Origin: Roseateles sp. DAIF2
Lineage (GTDB): Bacteria > Pseudomonadota > Gammaproteobacteria > Burkholderiales > Burkholderiaceae_C
Direction: 5' to 3'
NCBI RefSeq assembly: GCF_015624425.1
Contig: NZ_CP049919.1
Coordinates: 1,612,001 to 1,676,000, forward strand
DNA: 64,000 bases
Shown piece after piece: positions 52,901 to 61,419 of this stretch. Position 1 is the first letter of the stretch. The number at the start of each line of letters is the position of its first letter. Under the pieces are notes generated by a model that worked only from the letters and a program-made list of their open reading frames with translations, made no database searches and was not told the origin of the DNA. The translations under genes and the position numbers were made by a program.

Positions 52901-54297
52901 AGCGCCGCCTGCTTTCCCTGTTGCTGCTGGGCCAGAGCGCTCCGGCGCTGGCCGCGGAGCTGGACGGGCGCGCCTTCGGCCCGCTGTGGGGGCTGCCCTT
53001 CGCCGGCATGCTGCTGTCGATCGCGATCCTGCCGCTGGCCGCGCCCAAGCTCTGGCACCACCATTTCGGCAAGATCGCGGCCGGCTGGGCACTGGCCTTC
53101 CTGCTGCCCTTCGCGCTGGGCCATGGCGCGGCGGCGACCGCGGGCGTGCTGGCCCATGCGCTGCTGGCCGAATACCTGCCCTTCATCATCCTGCTGTGCG
53201 CGCTGTTCACCGCCGCCGGCGGCATCTATGTGCGTGGCAATCTGTGCGGCAGCCCGGGGCTGAATGCGGGGCTGATGGCGATCGGCGCGCTGCTGGCCAG
53301 CGTGATGGGCACGACCGGGGCCTCGATGCTGATGGTGCGCCCGCTGATCCGCGCCAACGACAACCGCCGCCACAACGCCCATGTGCTGGTGTTCTTCATC
53401 TTCATCGTCAGCAATGCCGGCGGCTCGCTGACGCCGCTGGGCGATCCACCGCTGTTCCTGGGCTTCCTGAAGGGCGTGGACTTCTTCTGGACCGCCCGCC
53501 ATATCTTCCCCGAGACCCTGTTCCTGATCTGCGCACTGCTGGCGATCTTCTATGCGATCGACCGCTGGTTCTACCGCCGCGAGGGCGTGACCCAGCAAGA
53601 CCCGACCCCGGACACCGCGGGCTTCGGCATCGAGGGCGGCATCAATCTGCTGCCGCTGGCCGCGGTGGTGGCGCTGGTGCTGATGAGCGGGCTGTGGCGG
53701 CCGGGCATCGGCTTCGAGGTGCTAGGCACCCGGGTGGAGCTGCAGGCGCTGCTGCGCGACGTGCTGCTGGTGGGGGTGGTGTTCTGGTCGCTGGCGATCA
53801 CGCCGAAGGCGCTGCGCGCGAAGAACCAGTTCTCCTGGGCGCCGATGCAGGAGGTGGCCAAGCTCTTCATCGGCATCTTCCTGACCATGGTGCCGGTGCT
53901 GGCGATGCTGAAGGCCGGCGAGCAGGGCGCCTTCGCGGCGGTGGTGCGCGCGGTGACCGGCGCCGACGGCCAGCCGCTGCCCTGGGCCTATTTCTGGTTT
54001 AGCGGCGGGCTGTCCTCCTTCCTGGACAACGCGCCGACCTATCTGGTGTTCTTCAACCTGGCCGGCGGCGATGCGCAGCTGCTGATGAGCGGCCTGGCGC
54101 CGACCCTGGCCGCGATCTCGGCCGGCTCGGTCTTCATGGGCGCCAACACCTATATCGGCAACGCGCCCAACTTCATGGTCAAGGCGATCGCCGAGGAGCG
54201 CGGCATCCGCATGCCCAGCTTCTTCGGCTATATGGCCTGGTCCGGCGCGGTGCTGCTGCCGCTGTTCATCCTGATGACCCTCATCTGGTTCCGTTGA
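52897..54297 (+). CDS. Sodium:proton antiporter-like membrane protein (CitMHS/NhaD type)
   Basis: The 466-residue membrane protein begins with a signal-anchor-like segment (RRLLSLLLLGQSAPALA) and has about ten to twelve hydrophobic segments. Motifs of the ion-transporter superfamily are present, including VMGTTGASMLMVRPLIRAN, SNAGGSLTPLGDPPLFLGF and SSFLDNAPTYLVFFNLAGG. The GTG start overlaps the nitroreductase stop (GTGA). Ion specificity cannot be assigned from sequence alone. Confidence 0.9.
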   Translation: MKRRLLSLLLLGQSAPALAAELDGRAFGPLWGLPFAGMLLSIAILPLAAPKLWHHHFGKIAAGWALAFLLPFALGHGAAATAGVLAHALLAEYLPFIILLCALFTAAGGIYVRGNLCGSPGLNAGLMAIGALLASVMGTTGASMLMVRPLIRANDNRRHNAHVLVFFIFIVSNAGGSLTPLGDPPLFLGFLKGVDFFWTARHIFPETLFLICALLAIFYAIDRWFYRREGVTQQDPTPDTAGFGIEGGINLLPLAAVVALVLMSGLWRPGIGFEVLGTRVELQALLRDVLLVGVVFWSLAITPKALRAKNQFSWAPMQEVAKLFIGIFLTMVPVLAMLKAGEQGAFAAVVRAVTGADGQPLPWAYFWFSGGLSSFLDNAPTYLVFFNLAGGDAQLLMSGLAPTLAAISAGSVFMGANTYIGNAPNFMVKAIAEERGIRMPSFFGYMAWSGAVLLPLFILMTLIWFR

Positions 54298-54310
54298 AGG
54301 AGAGCAACTC

Positions 54311-55306
54311 ATGAGCGACAAGCCCAGGGTCCTGGTGGCCCGCAAGACCTTCCCCGACATCGTCGAGCGCCTGCGCGCGCATTTCGAGGTCGAGACCAAC
54401 GAGGGCGAGGAGAGCTGGCCGCAGGAGGAGCTGATCCGGCGCCTGCAGGGCAAGCAGGGTGTCTATGTGGCCGGCACCGAGAAGATCGACGCGCCGCTGC
54501 TGAAGGCCTGCCCGGAGCTGAAGGCGGTCTGCACGATGGCGGTGGGCTACAACAACATCGACGTGCCGGCCTGCACCCTGCGCGGCGTGCTGGTCAGCAA
54601 TGCGCCGGACGTGCTGACCGAGACCACCGCCGACTTCGGCTTCGCGCTGATGATGGCCGCGGCGCGGCGCCTGGCCGAGAGCGAGCATTGCCTGCGCTCG
54701 GGGGAATGGAAGCAATGGTCGGTGACCATGTTCGCCGGCAGCGACATCCATGGCGCGACCCTGGGCATCCTCGGCATGGGCCGCATCGGCCAGGCGATCG
54801 CGCGGCGCGGCCGCCTGGGCTTCGGCATGAACGTGCTGTATCACAACCGCAGCCGGCTCGCGCCCGAGCAGGAGGCACCGCTGGCCGCGCGCTGGGTCGA
54901 GAAGGACGAGCTACTGCGCCAGGCCGACCATCTGGTGATCGTCGTGCCCTACAGCCCCTCGTCCCACCACATGGTCGGCGCGCGCGAGCTGTCGCTGATG
55001 AAGCCCAGCGCGACCCTGACCAATATCGCGCGCGGCGGCGTGGTCGACGATGCCGCGCTGGCCGAGGCCCTGGCCGCCAACCGCATCGCGGCCGCGGGCC
55101 TGGACGTGTTCGAGGGCGAGCCGGCGGTGCACCCGGGCCTGCTGGCGGTGCGCAATGTGGTGCTGACCCCGCATATCGCCAGCGCCTCGATCCCGACCCG
55201 GCGCGCGATGAGCAATCTGGCGGTCGACAACCTGATCGCCGCGCTGACCGGCGGCACGCCGCCGACCGCGCTGAACCCCGAGGTGCTGTCCGCACGCCGG
55301 CACTGA
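54311..55306 (+). CDS. 2-hydroxyacid dehydrogenase (glyoxylate/hydroxypyruvate reductase type)
   Basis: The 331-residue D-2-hydroxyacid dehydrogenase has NAD(P)-binding GMGRIGQAIARRG near residue 155. The catalytic Arg is in NIARGGVVDD (near 238), Glu in DVFEGEPAVHPG and His in LTPHIASASI. It reduces glyoxylate or hydroxypyruvate or oxidises D-glycerate. GGAGAG lies 8 nt before the ATG. It is 13 bp downstream of the antiporter gene and completes the five-gene unit. Confidence 0.93.
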   Translation: MSDKPRVLVARKTFPDIVERLRAHFEVETNEGEESWPQEELIRRLQGKQGVYVAGTEKIDAPLLKACPELKAVCTMAVGYNNIDVPACTLRGVLVSNAPDVLTETTADFGFALMMAAARRLAESEHCLRSGEWKQWSVTMFAGSDIHGATLGILGMGRIGQAIARRGRLGFGMNVLYHNRSRLAPEQEAPLAARWVEKDELLRQADHLVIVVPYSPSSHHMVGARELSLMKPSATLTNIARGGVVDDAALAEALAANRIAAAGLDVFEGEPAVHPGLLAVRNVVLTPHIASASIPTRRAMSNLAVDNLIAALTGGTPPTALNPEVLSARRH

Positions 55307-55318
55307 GGGCGGCGTCGC

Positions 55319-55750
55319 TCAGAGCTCGTGCAGCATCAGGTGCTTGACGATGCCATGCGGATAGACCGCATGCTCGTGCACGCTGCGATAGCCCAGCTCG
55401 CGGTACAGCGCCGGGGCCTGGAAACTAAAAGTCTCCAGATAGGCGATGCGGCAGCCGCGCTCGCGCGCCAGCGCCTCGAACTCGCGCACCAGCGCGGCGC
55501 CGATGCCGCGGCGGCGCTGCGCGGGCTCGACCCAGAGCTGCTGCAGCTCGCAGCAGGGGCCCCAGCTGCGGCCGAGCGCGCCGCCCAGCACCCGGCCCTC
55601 GGCGTCGCGGGCGAAGACGGACATTGCCCGCACCTCGTGCAGCGGGGCCGCGGCCGCGTTGTACGCGTCCAGTTCGGCGTCGATCCGTTGCGCGTCGGCG
55701 GGCGGGGCCTCGTCGTGGCGGGTGTAGCGCGGCGTGCTTGTGCGGTCCAT
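55319..55750 (-). CDS. GNAT-family N-acetyltransferase
   Basis: The 143-residue protein has the acetyl-CoA-binding motif A region QLWVEPAQRRRGIGAALVRE (R/QxxGxG/A) and a C-terminal LYRELGYR motif. The substrate is unknown. ATG 55750 is used; the longer frame begins with a TTG in the rmuC promoter region. It is divergent from rmuC with 29 bp between start codons. Confidence 0.9.
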   Translation of the reverse strand: MDRTSTPRYTRHDEAPPADAQRIDAELDAYNAAAAPLHEVRAMSVFARDAEGRVLGGALGRSWGPCCELQQLWVEPAQRRRGIGAALVREFEALARERGCRIAYLETFSFQAPALYRELGYRSVHEHAVYPHGIVKHLMLHEL

Positions 55751-55779
55751 GGCCACGATGATAGGACGGCCCTGAGACA

Positions 55780-57204
55780 ATGCCTCGCATGAGCCTCGTC
55801 GACGTCCTGCTGCTGGTCCTGCTGACCCTGATCCTCGTGTTGCTGCTGCTGGTCTGGGCGCGTCTGCGCCGGCCGGCCGGGGAGGGCGAGGAAGCGCTGG
55901 GGCCGCTGATCCAGCAGTCCAGCGAGCGCCTGGACCGCGGCCTGCGCGACGAGCTGTCGCGCAGCGCTACCGGCACCCGCCAGGAGCTGCTGGCGACCCT
56001 GGCGCAGTTCCAGCAGAGCCTGCTGCACCAGGGCGGCGATGTGGCGCGCACCCAGAACGAACAGATCGACAGCTTCCGCGTGCAACTGGCCAAGCTGCAG
56101 GAGGCGCTGAGCGGCCAGGCGCTGGCCGCGCGCGAGGCGCAGGACGCGGCCGGCGCGCGCCTCTCCAGCACCCTGAGCGAGCAGCTGCAGCTCTTGGGCC
56201 AGCGCCAGGAGCAGCGTCTGACCCAGGTGCAGGCGGCCGTCGACCAGCGCCTGACCGCCATCCAGCAGGACAACGAGAAGAAGCTGGAGCAGATGCGCGC
56301 CACGGTGGACGAGAAGCTGCAGGCCACCCTGGAGCAGCGCCTGGGCGAGAGCTTCAAGCAGGTGGCCGAGCGCCTGGAGCAGGTCTACCGCGGCCTGGGC
56401 GAGATGCAGAATCTGGCGCGCGACGTCGGCTCGCTGAACCGGGTGCTGAGCAATGTGAAGACGCGCGGCATCTTCGGCGAGGTGCAGCTGGCCGGCCTCC
56501 TGGAGCAGGTGTTCACGCCCGAGCAGTACGCGGCCAATGTTGCGACCCTGCCGGGCAGCAGCGAGCGGGTCGAGTTCGCGATCCGCCTGCCGGGCCAGCG
56601 CGACGACGGCCAGCCGCTGTGGCTGCCGATCGACGCCAAGTTCCCGCGTGAGGATTACGAGCGCCTGCTCGAAGCGCAGGACCGCGCCGACGCGCCGGCC
56701 GCCGAGGCGGCGGCCAAGGCGATCGAGAGCCGGCTGCGCCTGGAGGCGCGCACGATCCGCGAGAAATACGTGGCGCCGCCGCACACCACCGATTTCGCGA
56801 TCCTGTTCGTGCCGACCGAGGGCCTGTATGCCGAGGCGCTGCGCCGCCCCGGCCTGGTGGAAGCGCTGCAGCGCGAGCACAAGGTGATGTTGTGCGGCCC
56901 GACCACCCTGCTGGCGACCCTGTCCAGCCTGCAGATGGGCTTCCGCACCCTGGCGCTGGAGAAGCGCTCGGCCGAGGTCTGGGAGGTGCTGGGCGCGGTC
57001 AAGACCGAGTTCGGCAAGTTCGGCGAGGTGCTGGCCAAGACCAAGAAGAAGCTGGAAGAGGCCGCCAACACGATCGACAGCGCCGAGGTGCGCACCCGCG
57101 CGATGACGCGCAAGCTCAAGACCGTCGAGGCCCTGCCCGATGAATCGGCGGCCAAGCTGCTGGCGCTGAACCAGGCCACGGACGACGACGAGGCGCAGGC
57201 CTGA
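55780..57204 (+). CDS. rmuC: DNA recombination protein RmuC
   Basis: The 474-residue protein has one N-terminal membrane helix (LLLVLLTLILVLLLLVWARL), a long coiled coil (~residues 45-200) and the C-terminal RmuC nuclease-like domain (NVKTRGIFGEVQLAGLLEQV, DAKFPREDY and PTTLLATLSSLQMGFRTLAL). RmuC limits rearrangements at inverted repeats. ATG 55780 or 55789 may be the start. The stop overlaps the next ATG (TGATG). Confidence 0.95.
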   Translation: MPRMSLVDVLLLVLLTLILVLLLLVWARLRRPAGEGEEALGPLIQQSSERLDRGLRDELSRSATGTRQELLATLAQFQQSLLHQGGDVARTQNEQIDSFRVQLAKLQEALSGQALAAREAQDAAGARLSSTLSEQLQLLGQRQEQRLTQVQAAVDQRLTAIQQDNEKKLEQMRATVDEKLQATLEQRLGESFKQVAERLEQVYRGLGEMQNLARDVGSLNRVLSNVKTRGIFGEVQLAGLLEQVFTPEQYAANVATLPGSSERVEFAIRLPGQRDDGQPLWLPIDAKFPREDYERLLEAQDRADAPAAEAAAKAIESRLRLEARTIREKYVAPPHTTDFAILFVPTEGLYAEALRRPGLVEALQREHKVMLCGPTTLLATLSSLQMGFRTLALEKRSAEVWEVLGAVKTEFGKFGEVLAKTKKKLEEAANTIDSAEVRTRAMTRKLKTVEALPDESAAKLLALNQATDDDEAQA

Positions 57205-58379
57205 TGGCGCCGGCGCAGGCCGGGGAGCGCCGCGCATTGCTGGCGCTGGTGGCGACCATGATCTCGGTGCATGCCTGCATGGCCAGCACCCGGGTCGCGG
57301 CCAGCCTGTGGGCGCTGCAGCGCGGCTATGGCGAATGGACGGTCGGCGTGCTGCTGAGCCTGCTCTCGCTGGCGCCGGTGTTCCTGGCGCTGTGGGCCGG
57401 CCGCCAGGTGGACCGCTTCGGCTTCCATCGCCCGATGCGCCAGGCGGTGGTGATGGCTGCGGTCGGCGCACTGGCCGCGCTGGCCTGGCCCAATCTGGCG
57501 ACCATCGTGTTCAGCTGCCTGCTCAACGGCGGCGCCACCGCGGTGGCCGGCGTCGCGACCCAGCGCGAGGCCGGCCGCATGGCCGACACGCCGGCCGAGC
57601 TCAAGCGCATGTTCGGCTATGTGGCGCTGTCGCAGGCGCTGTCGAATGCGCTGACGCCGGTGTTGTCCGGCCTGCTGATCGACTTCAGCGGCTTTCGCGC
57701 CGCCTTCGCCTTCTCGGCGCTGCTGCCGCTGCTGGCCTGGCTGGCCGTGCGCCATGTGCCGCGCCGGCCGGTGCCGGCCCAGGCAGCGGCCGGGCCCGCG
57801 CGCGCGGCCTGGCAGCTGCTGCGCGAGCCGGCGTTGCGCAATCTGCTGATCCTCAATGTGGTGCTGTCGGCGGCCTGGGACGCGCACAGCTTCGTGGTGC
57901 CGGTGCTGGGCCATGCCAAGGGCCTGTCGGCCTCCAGCATCGGCTTGGTGCTGGGCAGCTTCGCCGCGGCCGCGACCCTGGTGCGCCTGGCCATCGTGCG
58001 CTGGGCCCAGCATCTGGACGAGCTGAAGGCGCTGCGCCTGGCGATGACCACGGCCACCGTGGTCCTGGTCATCTATGCCTGGCTGCCCGGCACGCCCGGC
58101 CTGCTGCTGGGCTCGGCCATCCTGGGCATGGCGCTGGGCTCGGTGCAGCCGATGATCCTGGCCACCCTGCACCAGGTGACGCCGGAGCAGCACCACGGCC
58201 AGGCCCTGGGCCTGCGCATGATGCTGTCCAACGGCGCGACGGTGACGATGCCGCTGGGCTTCGGCGTGCTGGCCGCCGCGACCTTCGTCGCCGCGCCGAT
58301 GTGGCTGATGGCCTCGCTGCTGCTGGCGGCGCAATGGCCGGCGCGGCAGATCGCGCGCCAGCGCTCGCCGTCGGCTTGA
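57204..58379 (+). CDS. Major facilitator superfamily transporter
   Basis: The 391-residue protein has twelve predicted membrane helices. The loop between helices 2 and 3 carries the MFS motif A (GRQVDRFGFHRPMRQAVV). There is no substrate-specific signature; it may be a drug or metabolite exporter. It is translationally coupled to rmuC by a shared stop/start and converges on the alpha/beta hydrolase gene 47 bp further on. Confidence 0.9.
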   Translation: MAPAQAGERRALLALVATMISVHACMASTRVAASLWALQRGYGEWTVGVLLSLLSLAPVFLALWAGRQVDRFGFHRPMRQAVVMAAVGALAALAWPNLATIVFSCLLNGGATAVAGVATQREAGRMADTPAELKRMFGYVALSQALSNALTPVLSGLLIDFSGFRAAFAFSALLPLLAWLAVRHVPRRPVPAQAAAGPARAAWQLLREPALRNLLILNVVLSAAWDAHSFVVPVLGHAKGLSASSIGLVLGSFAAAATLVRLAIVRWAQHLDELKALRLAMTTATVVLVIYAWLPGTPGLLLGSAILGMALGSVQPMILATLHQVTPEQHHGQALGLRMMLSNGATVTMPLGFGVLAAATFVAAPMWLMASLLLAAQWPARQIARQRSPSA

Positions 58380-58426
58380 TGGCGGCGGCCGGCGGCGCTG
58401 CGCGCCGCGATCGAGGCGCTGGCCGC

Positions 58427-59362
58427 TCAGCGCTGATCGAACCAGGGGCCCAGCCGCGCCACATAGTCGGCCGGCAGCAGATGGCCGCCGGCGAAGCGCA
58501 GATGCTGCTTGTCGGCGCCGGGCAGAGCCTCGAAGAAGCCGCGGGAGCGGGCGCTGTCGGTGTACTCGTCCTGGTCGGCGGTGAGCAGCCAGACCCGGTT
58601 GTCGGCCAGCCCCGGCAGCAGGTTCTTGGCCGCCACCGCGGCCAGCTTGTCGTCCAGCAGGATCGGCACGATGGCGGCCACGGCACCGATCCGCTCGTCC
58701 ACCCCGGCCAGCAACAGGGCGTTCTGCCCGCCCATGCTGTAGCCGGTGGCCTTGATGCGGCGGGCGTCGATCTGGGGTAGGCGGGTCACCCAGTCCAGCA
58801 GCACCCGGTGGTCGCGCACCGTGTCCACCAGCATGGCCTCGTAGGGCTCGCGCTTGCCCCAGATATGCAGCTCGTCCATCAGCTGCTCGACATTAACCTT
58901 CGGGTCTTTGCGTTCGCCATGGCGGCGCGCATCGATGGCGACCACCGCATGGCCGCGCTGCAGGGCCAGTGCGGTGAGCTGGTGGGTGTGCTCCCGGGTC
59001 TTGCCGCCCTTGTACTCGGCCTGCCACCAGCGCCAATGGCTGCGGCCCATGCCATGCATCGCGATCAGCAGCGGAAAGGGCGCGCCGGCGGTGGCCGGGT
59101 CGGCCGGATAGCGAATGCGGCCATTGACGGTAGCGCCGTCAAAGCTGCTGAAGCTGAAGTCCTGGGTCAGGCGAGCCTGGTCGATCGGCGCCAGCTTCAG
59201 GGCCAGGTCGTGCGGCGGGCCGTAGGCATAGCGCCGCTGCAGTTCCCGCGCGTCGATCTCGTAGGGCTTGAGCCCGAACAGCGACCACCAGAGTGCTCCC
59301 ATCAGGGCCGCCAGGCCCAACAGACTTGCCATGATCTTCAACACTCCTTTGCTGATGCGCAT
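58427..59362 (-). CDS. Membrane-anchored alpha/beta hydrolase
   Basis: The 311-residue protein begins with an uncleaved-looking N-terminal helix (KIMASLLGLAALMGALWWSLF). The hydrolase fold carries LLIAMHGMGRSHWRW (oxyanion region), a GYSMGG nucleophile elbow near residue 207, and candidate Asp (TADQDEYTD) and His (FAGGHLLP). It is likely a periplasm-facing esterase; the substrate is unknown. The start could be 59362 or ATG 59332. It lies 58 bp downstream of the histidine-kinase gene on the same strand. Confidence 0.87.
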   Translation of the reverse strand: MRISKGVLKIMASLLGLAALMGALWWSLFGLKPYEIDARELQRRYAYGPPHDLALKLAPIDQARLTQDFSFSSFDGATVNGRIRYPADPATAGAPFPLLIAMHGMGRSHWRWWQAEYKGGKTREHTHQLTALALQRGHAVVAIDARRHGERKDPKVNVEQLMDELHIWGKREPYEAMLVDTVRDHRVLLDWVTRLPQIDARRIKATGYSMGGQNALLLAGVDERIGAVAAIVPILLDDKLAAVAAKNLLPGLADNRVWLLTADQDEYTDSARSRGFFEALPGADKQHLRFAGGHLLPADYVARLGPWFDQR

Positions 59363-59420
59363 CCGAACCTCGATCGATCGGCTTGTCGTCGCGGCCCGAT
59401 GCCGTCGACCGGCGCGCAGC

Positions 59421-60716
59421 TTAGGAAAGCGGGCGTGAAGCGGATGTGAGGATCAGGGCGACGCGGGTCAGGCCCTCGCGATGGCTCAGCTGCAGGCGCA
59501 GGCCATGGCGCTCGGCCAGGCGGCGCACGATGGACAGGCCCAGGCCCAGGCCGGCGCTGGCCTCACCCTTCAGGCCCGGCTCGCGGCCGGCCGCATCCGC
59601 CGCCAGCAGGGCCGCGGGCGGCGCGGCGCTGGCGTTGACGATGGCGACGCTGTCGGCATCGGCCTCGATGCGGATCAGCGCCGACTGCCGATGCGCCAAT
59701 GCATTGGCCAGCAGATTGCCCAGCAGCAGCCGGGTCAGGGCCGGCGGCCAGGGCCGCGTCAGGCGCGCGTCGACCGCGAGTTCCAGTGCTATGCCCTGCT
59801 GGTCCAGCAGCGGTGCATGGGCCAGCACCAGCTGCTCGATCTGCGGCAGCAGGGACAGGGCGGGCGCGGGGCCGGCGGGTTCTGCGTCGTCGCGCGCCAG
59901 CGCCAGCAGCAGCTCGACCGCCTGCTGCAGCTGCCAGATGCTGGCTCGCATCGAGGCCACCAGCGGCCGCTCGTCCGGCGCGCAGCGCGGCAGCAGGCGC
60001 TCGCAGGCGATGCTCAGCACGGCCAGCGGCGTGCGCAGCTCATGGCTGGCATCGCGGCCGAAGGCCTGCTCGCGCTCGATCAGCGCGCGGGTGCGCGCAT
60101 TCAGCTCGGCCAGATGCCGGGCCAAGAGGCCGACCTCGTCGTCGCCATAGTCGCGCGCCAGCCCGATGGGCAGCTGCTCGGGCCGGCTCTGCGCGACCTG
60201 CGCGGCCAGGCGCGCCAGCGGCGCCCCGGTGCGGCGCGCCAACCACCAGGCCAGGCCCAGGGCCAGCAGGGTCAGGCCGGCGCCCCACAGGCCCAGCCAC
60301 AGCAGCAGCCGGTCGCGGATCGGCCGCACCACCAGCTGGCGGCCGACCTCGGCCACCAGCAGGGCGCCTGTCTCATCGAGCGGGCGCAGGTGGTAATGGT
60401 GACCGTCCTCGCCGGCCAGCTCATGCGAGAGCGGCTCGGCGGCGCGTGCGCGCACCAGATCCGCGGGCAGCGCGGCGCCGGCGGCATAGAGGCGGATGAA
60501 GTCCTGCGCCGGCTCGGTCCAGCGCCCCTGCGCGGCATGGTGGTCCAGCTGGCGGCGCTGCTCCTGGCTCAGCGCGCTCTCGAAGAACTCGTCCTCCACC
60601 GCGTAGACGAAGGTCATCGCGAACAGGCCGAACAGCAGGCTCACCAGCAGGGTGTAGCCGGCGAAGGCCAGCATCAGCCGGCGCTGCAGGCGCGGACGGT
60701 AGGGTGCCGACTTCAT
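59421..60716 (-). CDS. Two-component sensor histidine kinase
   Basis: The 431-residue kinase has two membrane helices (LMLAFAGYTLLVSLLFGLFA and LWLGLWGAGLTLLALGLAWW) flanking a ~125-residue periplasmic sensor. A HAMP domain, the HisKA H-box (GRDASHELRTPLAVL) and a HATPase domain follow, with N-box NLLANALAH and G-box SAGLGLGLSIV. The start ATG overlaps the response-regulator stop by 4 nt. The signal is unknown; the linked DJ-1 protein hints at oxidative or carbonyl stress (inference). Confidence 0.93.
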   Translation of the reverse strand: MKSAPYRPRLQRRLMLAFAGYTLLVSLLFGLFAMTFVYAVEDEFFESALSQEQRRQLDHHAAQGRWTEPAQDFIRLYAAGAALPADLVRARAAEPLSHELAGEDGHHYHLRPLDETGALLVAEVGRQLVVRPIRDRLLLWLGLWGAGLTLLALGLAWWLARRTGAPLARLAAQVAQSRPEQLPIGLARDYGDDEVGLLARHLAELNARTRALIEREQAFGRDASHELRTPLAVLSIACERLLPRCAPDERPLVASMRASIWQLQQAVELLLALARDDAEPAGPAPALSLLPQIEQLVLAHAPLLDQQGIALELAVDARLTRPWPPALTRLLLGNLLANALAHRQSALIRIEADADSVAIVNASAAPPAALLAADAAGREPGLKGEASAGLGLGLSIVRRLAERHGLRLQLSHREGLTRVALILTSASRPLS

Positions 60717-61411
60717 CCGGGCAGGTCCAGGCGCAGGCCGACGCCATGCACGGTCTTCACCAGCGCCTGCTGCGCGCCGAGCGCCTGGCGCAGGGTGTAG
60801 AGATGGCTGCGCAGCGCGTCGGATTCGGGCGGCTCGTCGGCCCAGAGCTGCTGCTGCAGCTCGCTGCGGGTGACGGTGCGCGGCCAGGCCTCGGCCAGGG
60901 CCAGCAGCAGGCGGTAGGCCTGGGGCGGCAGCGGCAAGACCTGGCCCTCGGCGCCGCACACCTCGGTGCTGCGCCGGTCGATGCGCAGCGGGCCGCGCTC
61001 CAGCACCGGGCTGCGGCCCAGCTCGCCGCGCCGCGCCAGGGCCTGGCAGCGCCACAGCAGCTCCTCGCCGGCGAAGGGCTTCAGCAGGTAGTCATCGGCG
61101 CCGGCGGCGAAGCCCTGGCCCTTGTCGTCCAGGCTGTCGCGCGCGGTCAGCATCAGCACCGGCACATGGCGGTCGGCCCGCTCGCGCAGCCGCCGGCACA
61201 GCTCGATGCCGTCCAGCCCCGGCAGGCCCAGGTCCAGCAGCAGCACATCGGGCGGCCGCTCCAGCGCCAGCTGCAGCGCGAGGCGCCCGTCGCTGGCCTC
61301 CTCGACCGACCAGCCCGCGCCCTGCAGCAGGGTGACGATCTGGGCGCGCAGCGGGGCATGGTCCTCGACGACCAGGATGCGTGCGGCGACCTTGGCGCTG
61401 GTGGTTGGCAC
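60713..61411 (-). CDS. OmpR/PhoB-family response regulator
   Basis: The 232-residue protein has a receiver domain (VVEDHAPLR acidic pocket, phospho-acceptor Asp in LLLDLGLPGLDG, Thr in LTARDS, Lys in LLKPF) and a winged-helix DNA-binding domain at about residues 140-230 (ending KTVHGVGLRLDLPG). It pairs with the histidine kinase downstream by a 4-nt overlap. The DJ-1 gene ends 8 bp downstream of its start region on the same strand, so all three probably share one transcript. Confidence 0.94.
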   Translation of the reverse strand: MPTTSAKVAARILVVEDHAPLRAQIVTLLQGAGWSVEEASDGRLALQLALERPPDVLLLDLGLPGLDGIELCRRLRERADRHVPVLMLTARDSLDDKGQGFAAGADDYLLKPFAGEELLWRCQALARRGELGRSPVLERGPLRIDRRSTEVCGAEGQVLPLPPQAYRLLLALAEAWPRTVTRSELQQQLWADEPPESDALRSHLYTLRQALGAQQALVKTVHGVGLRLDLPG

Positions 61412-61419
61412 GGCCGGGG

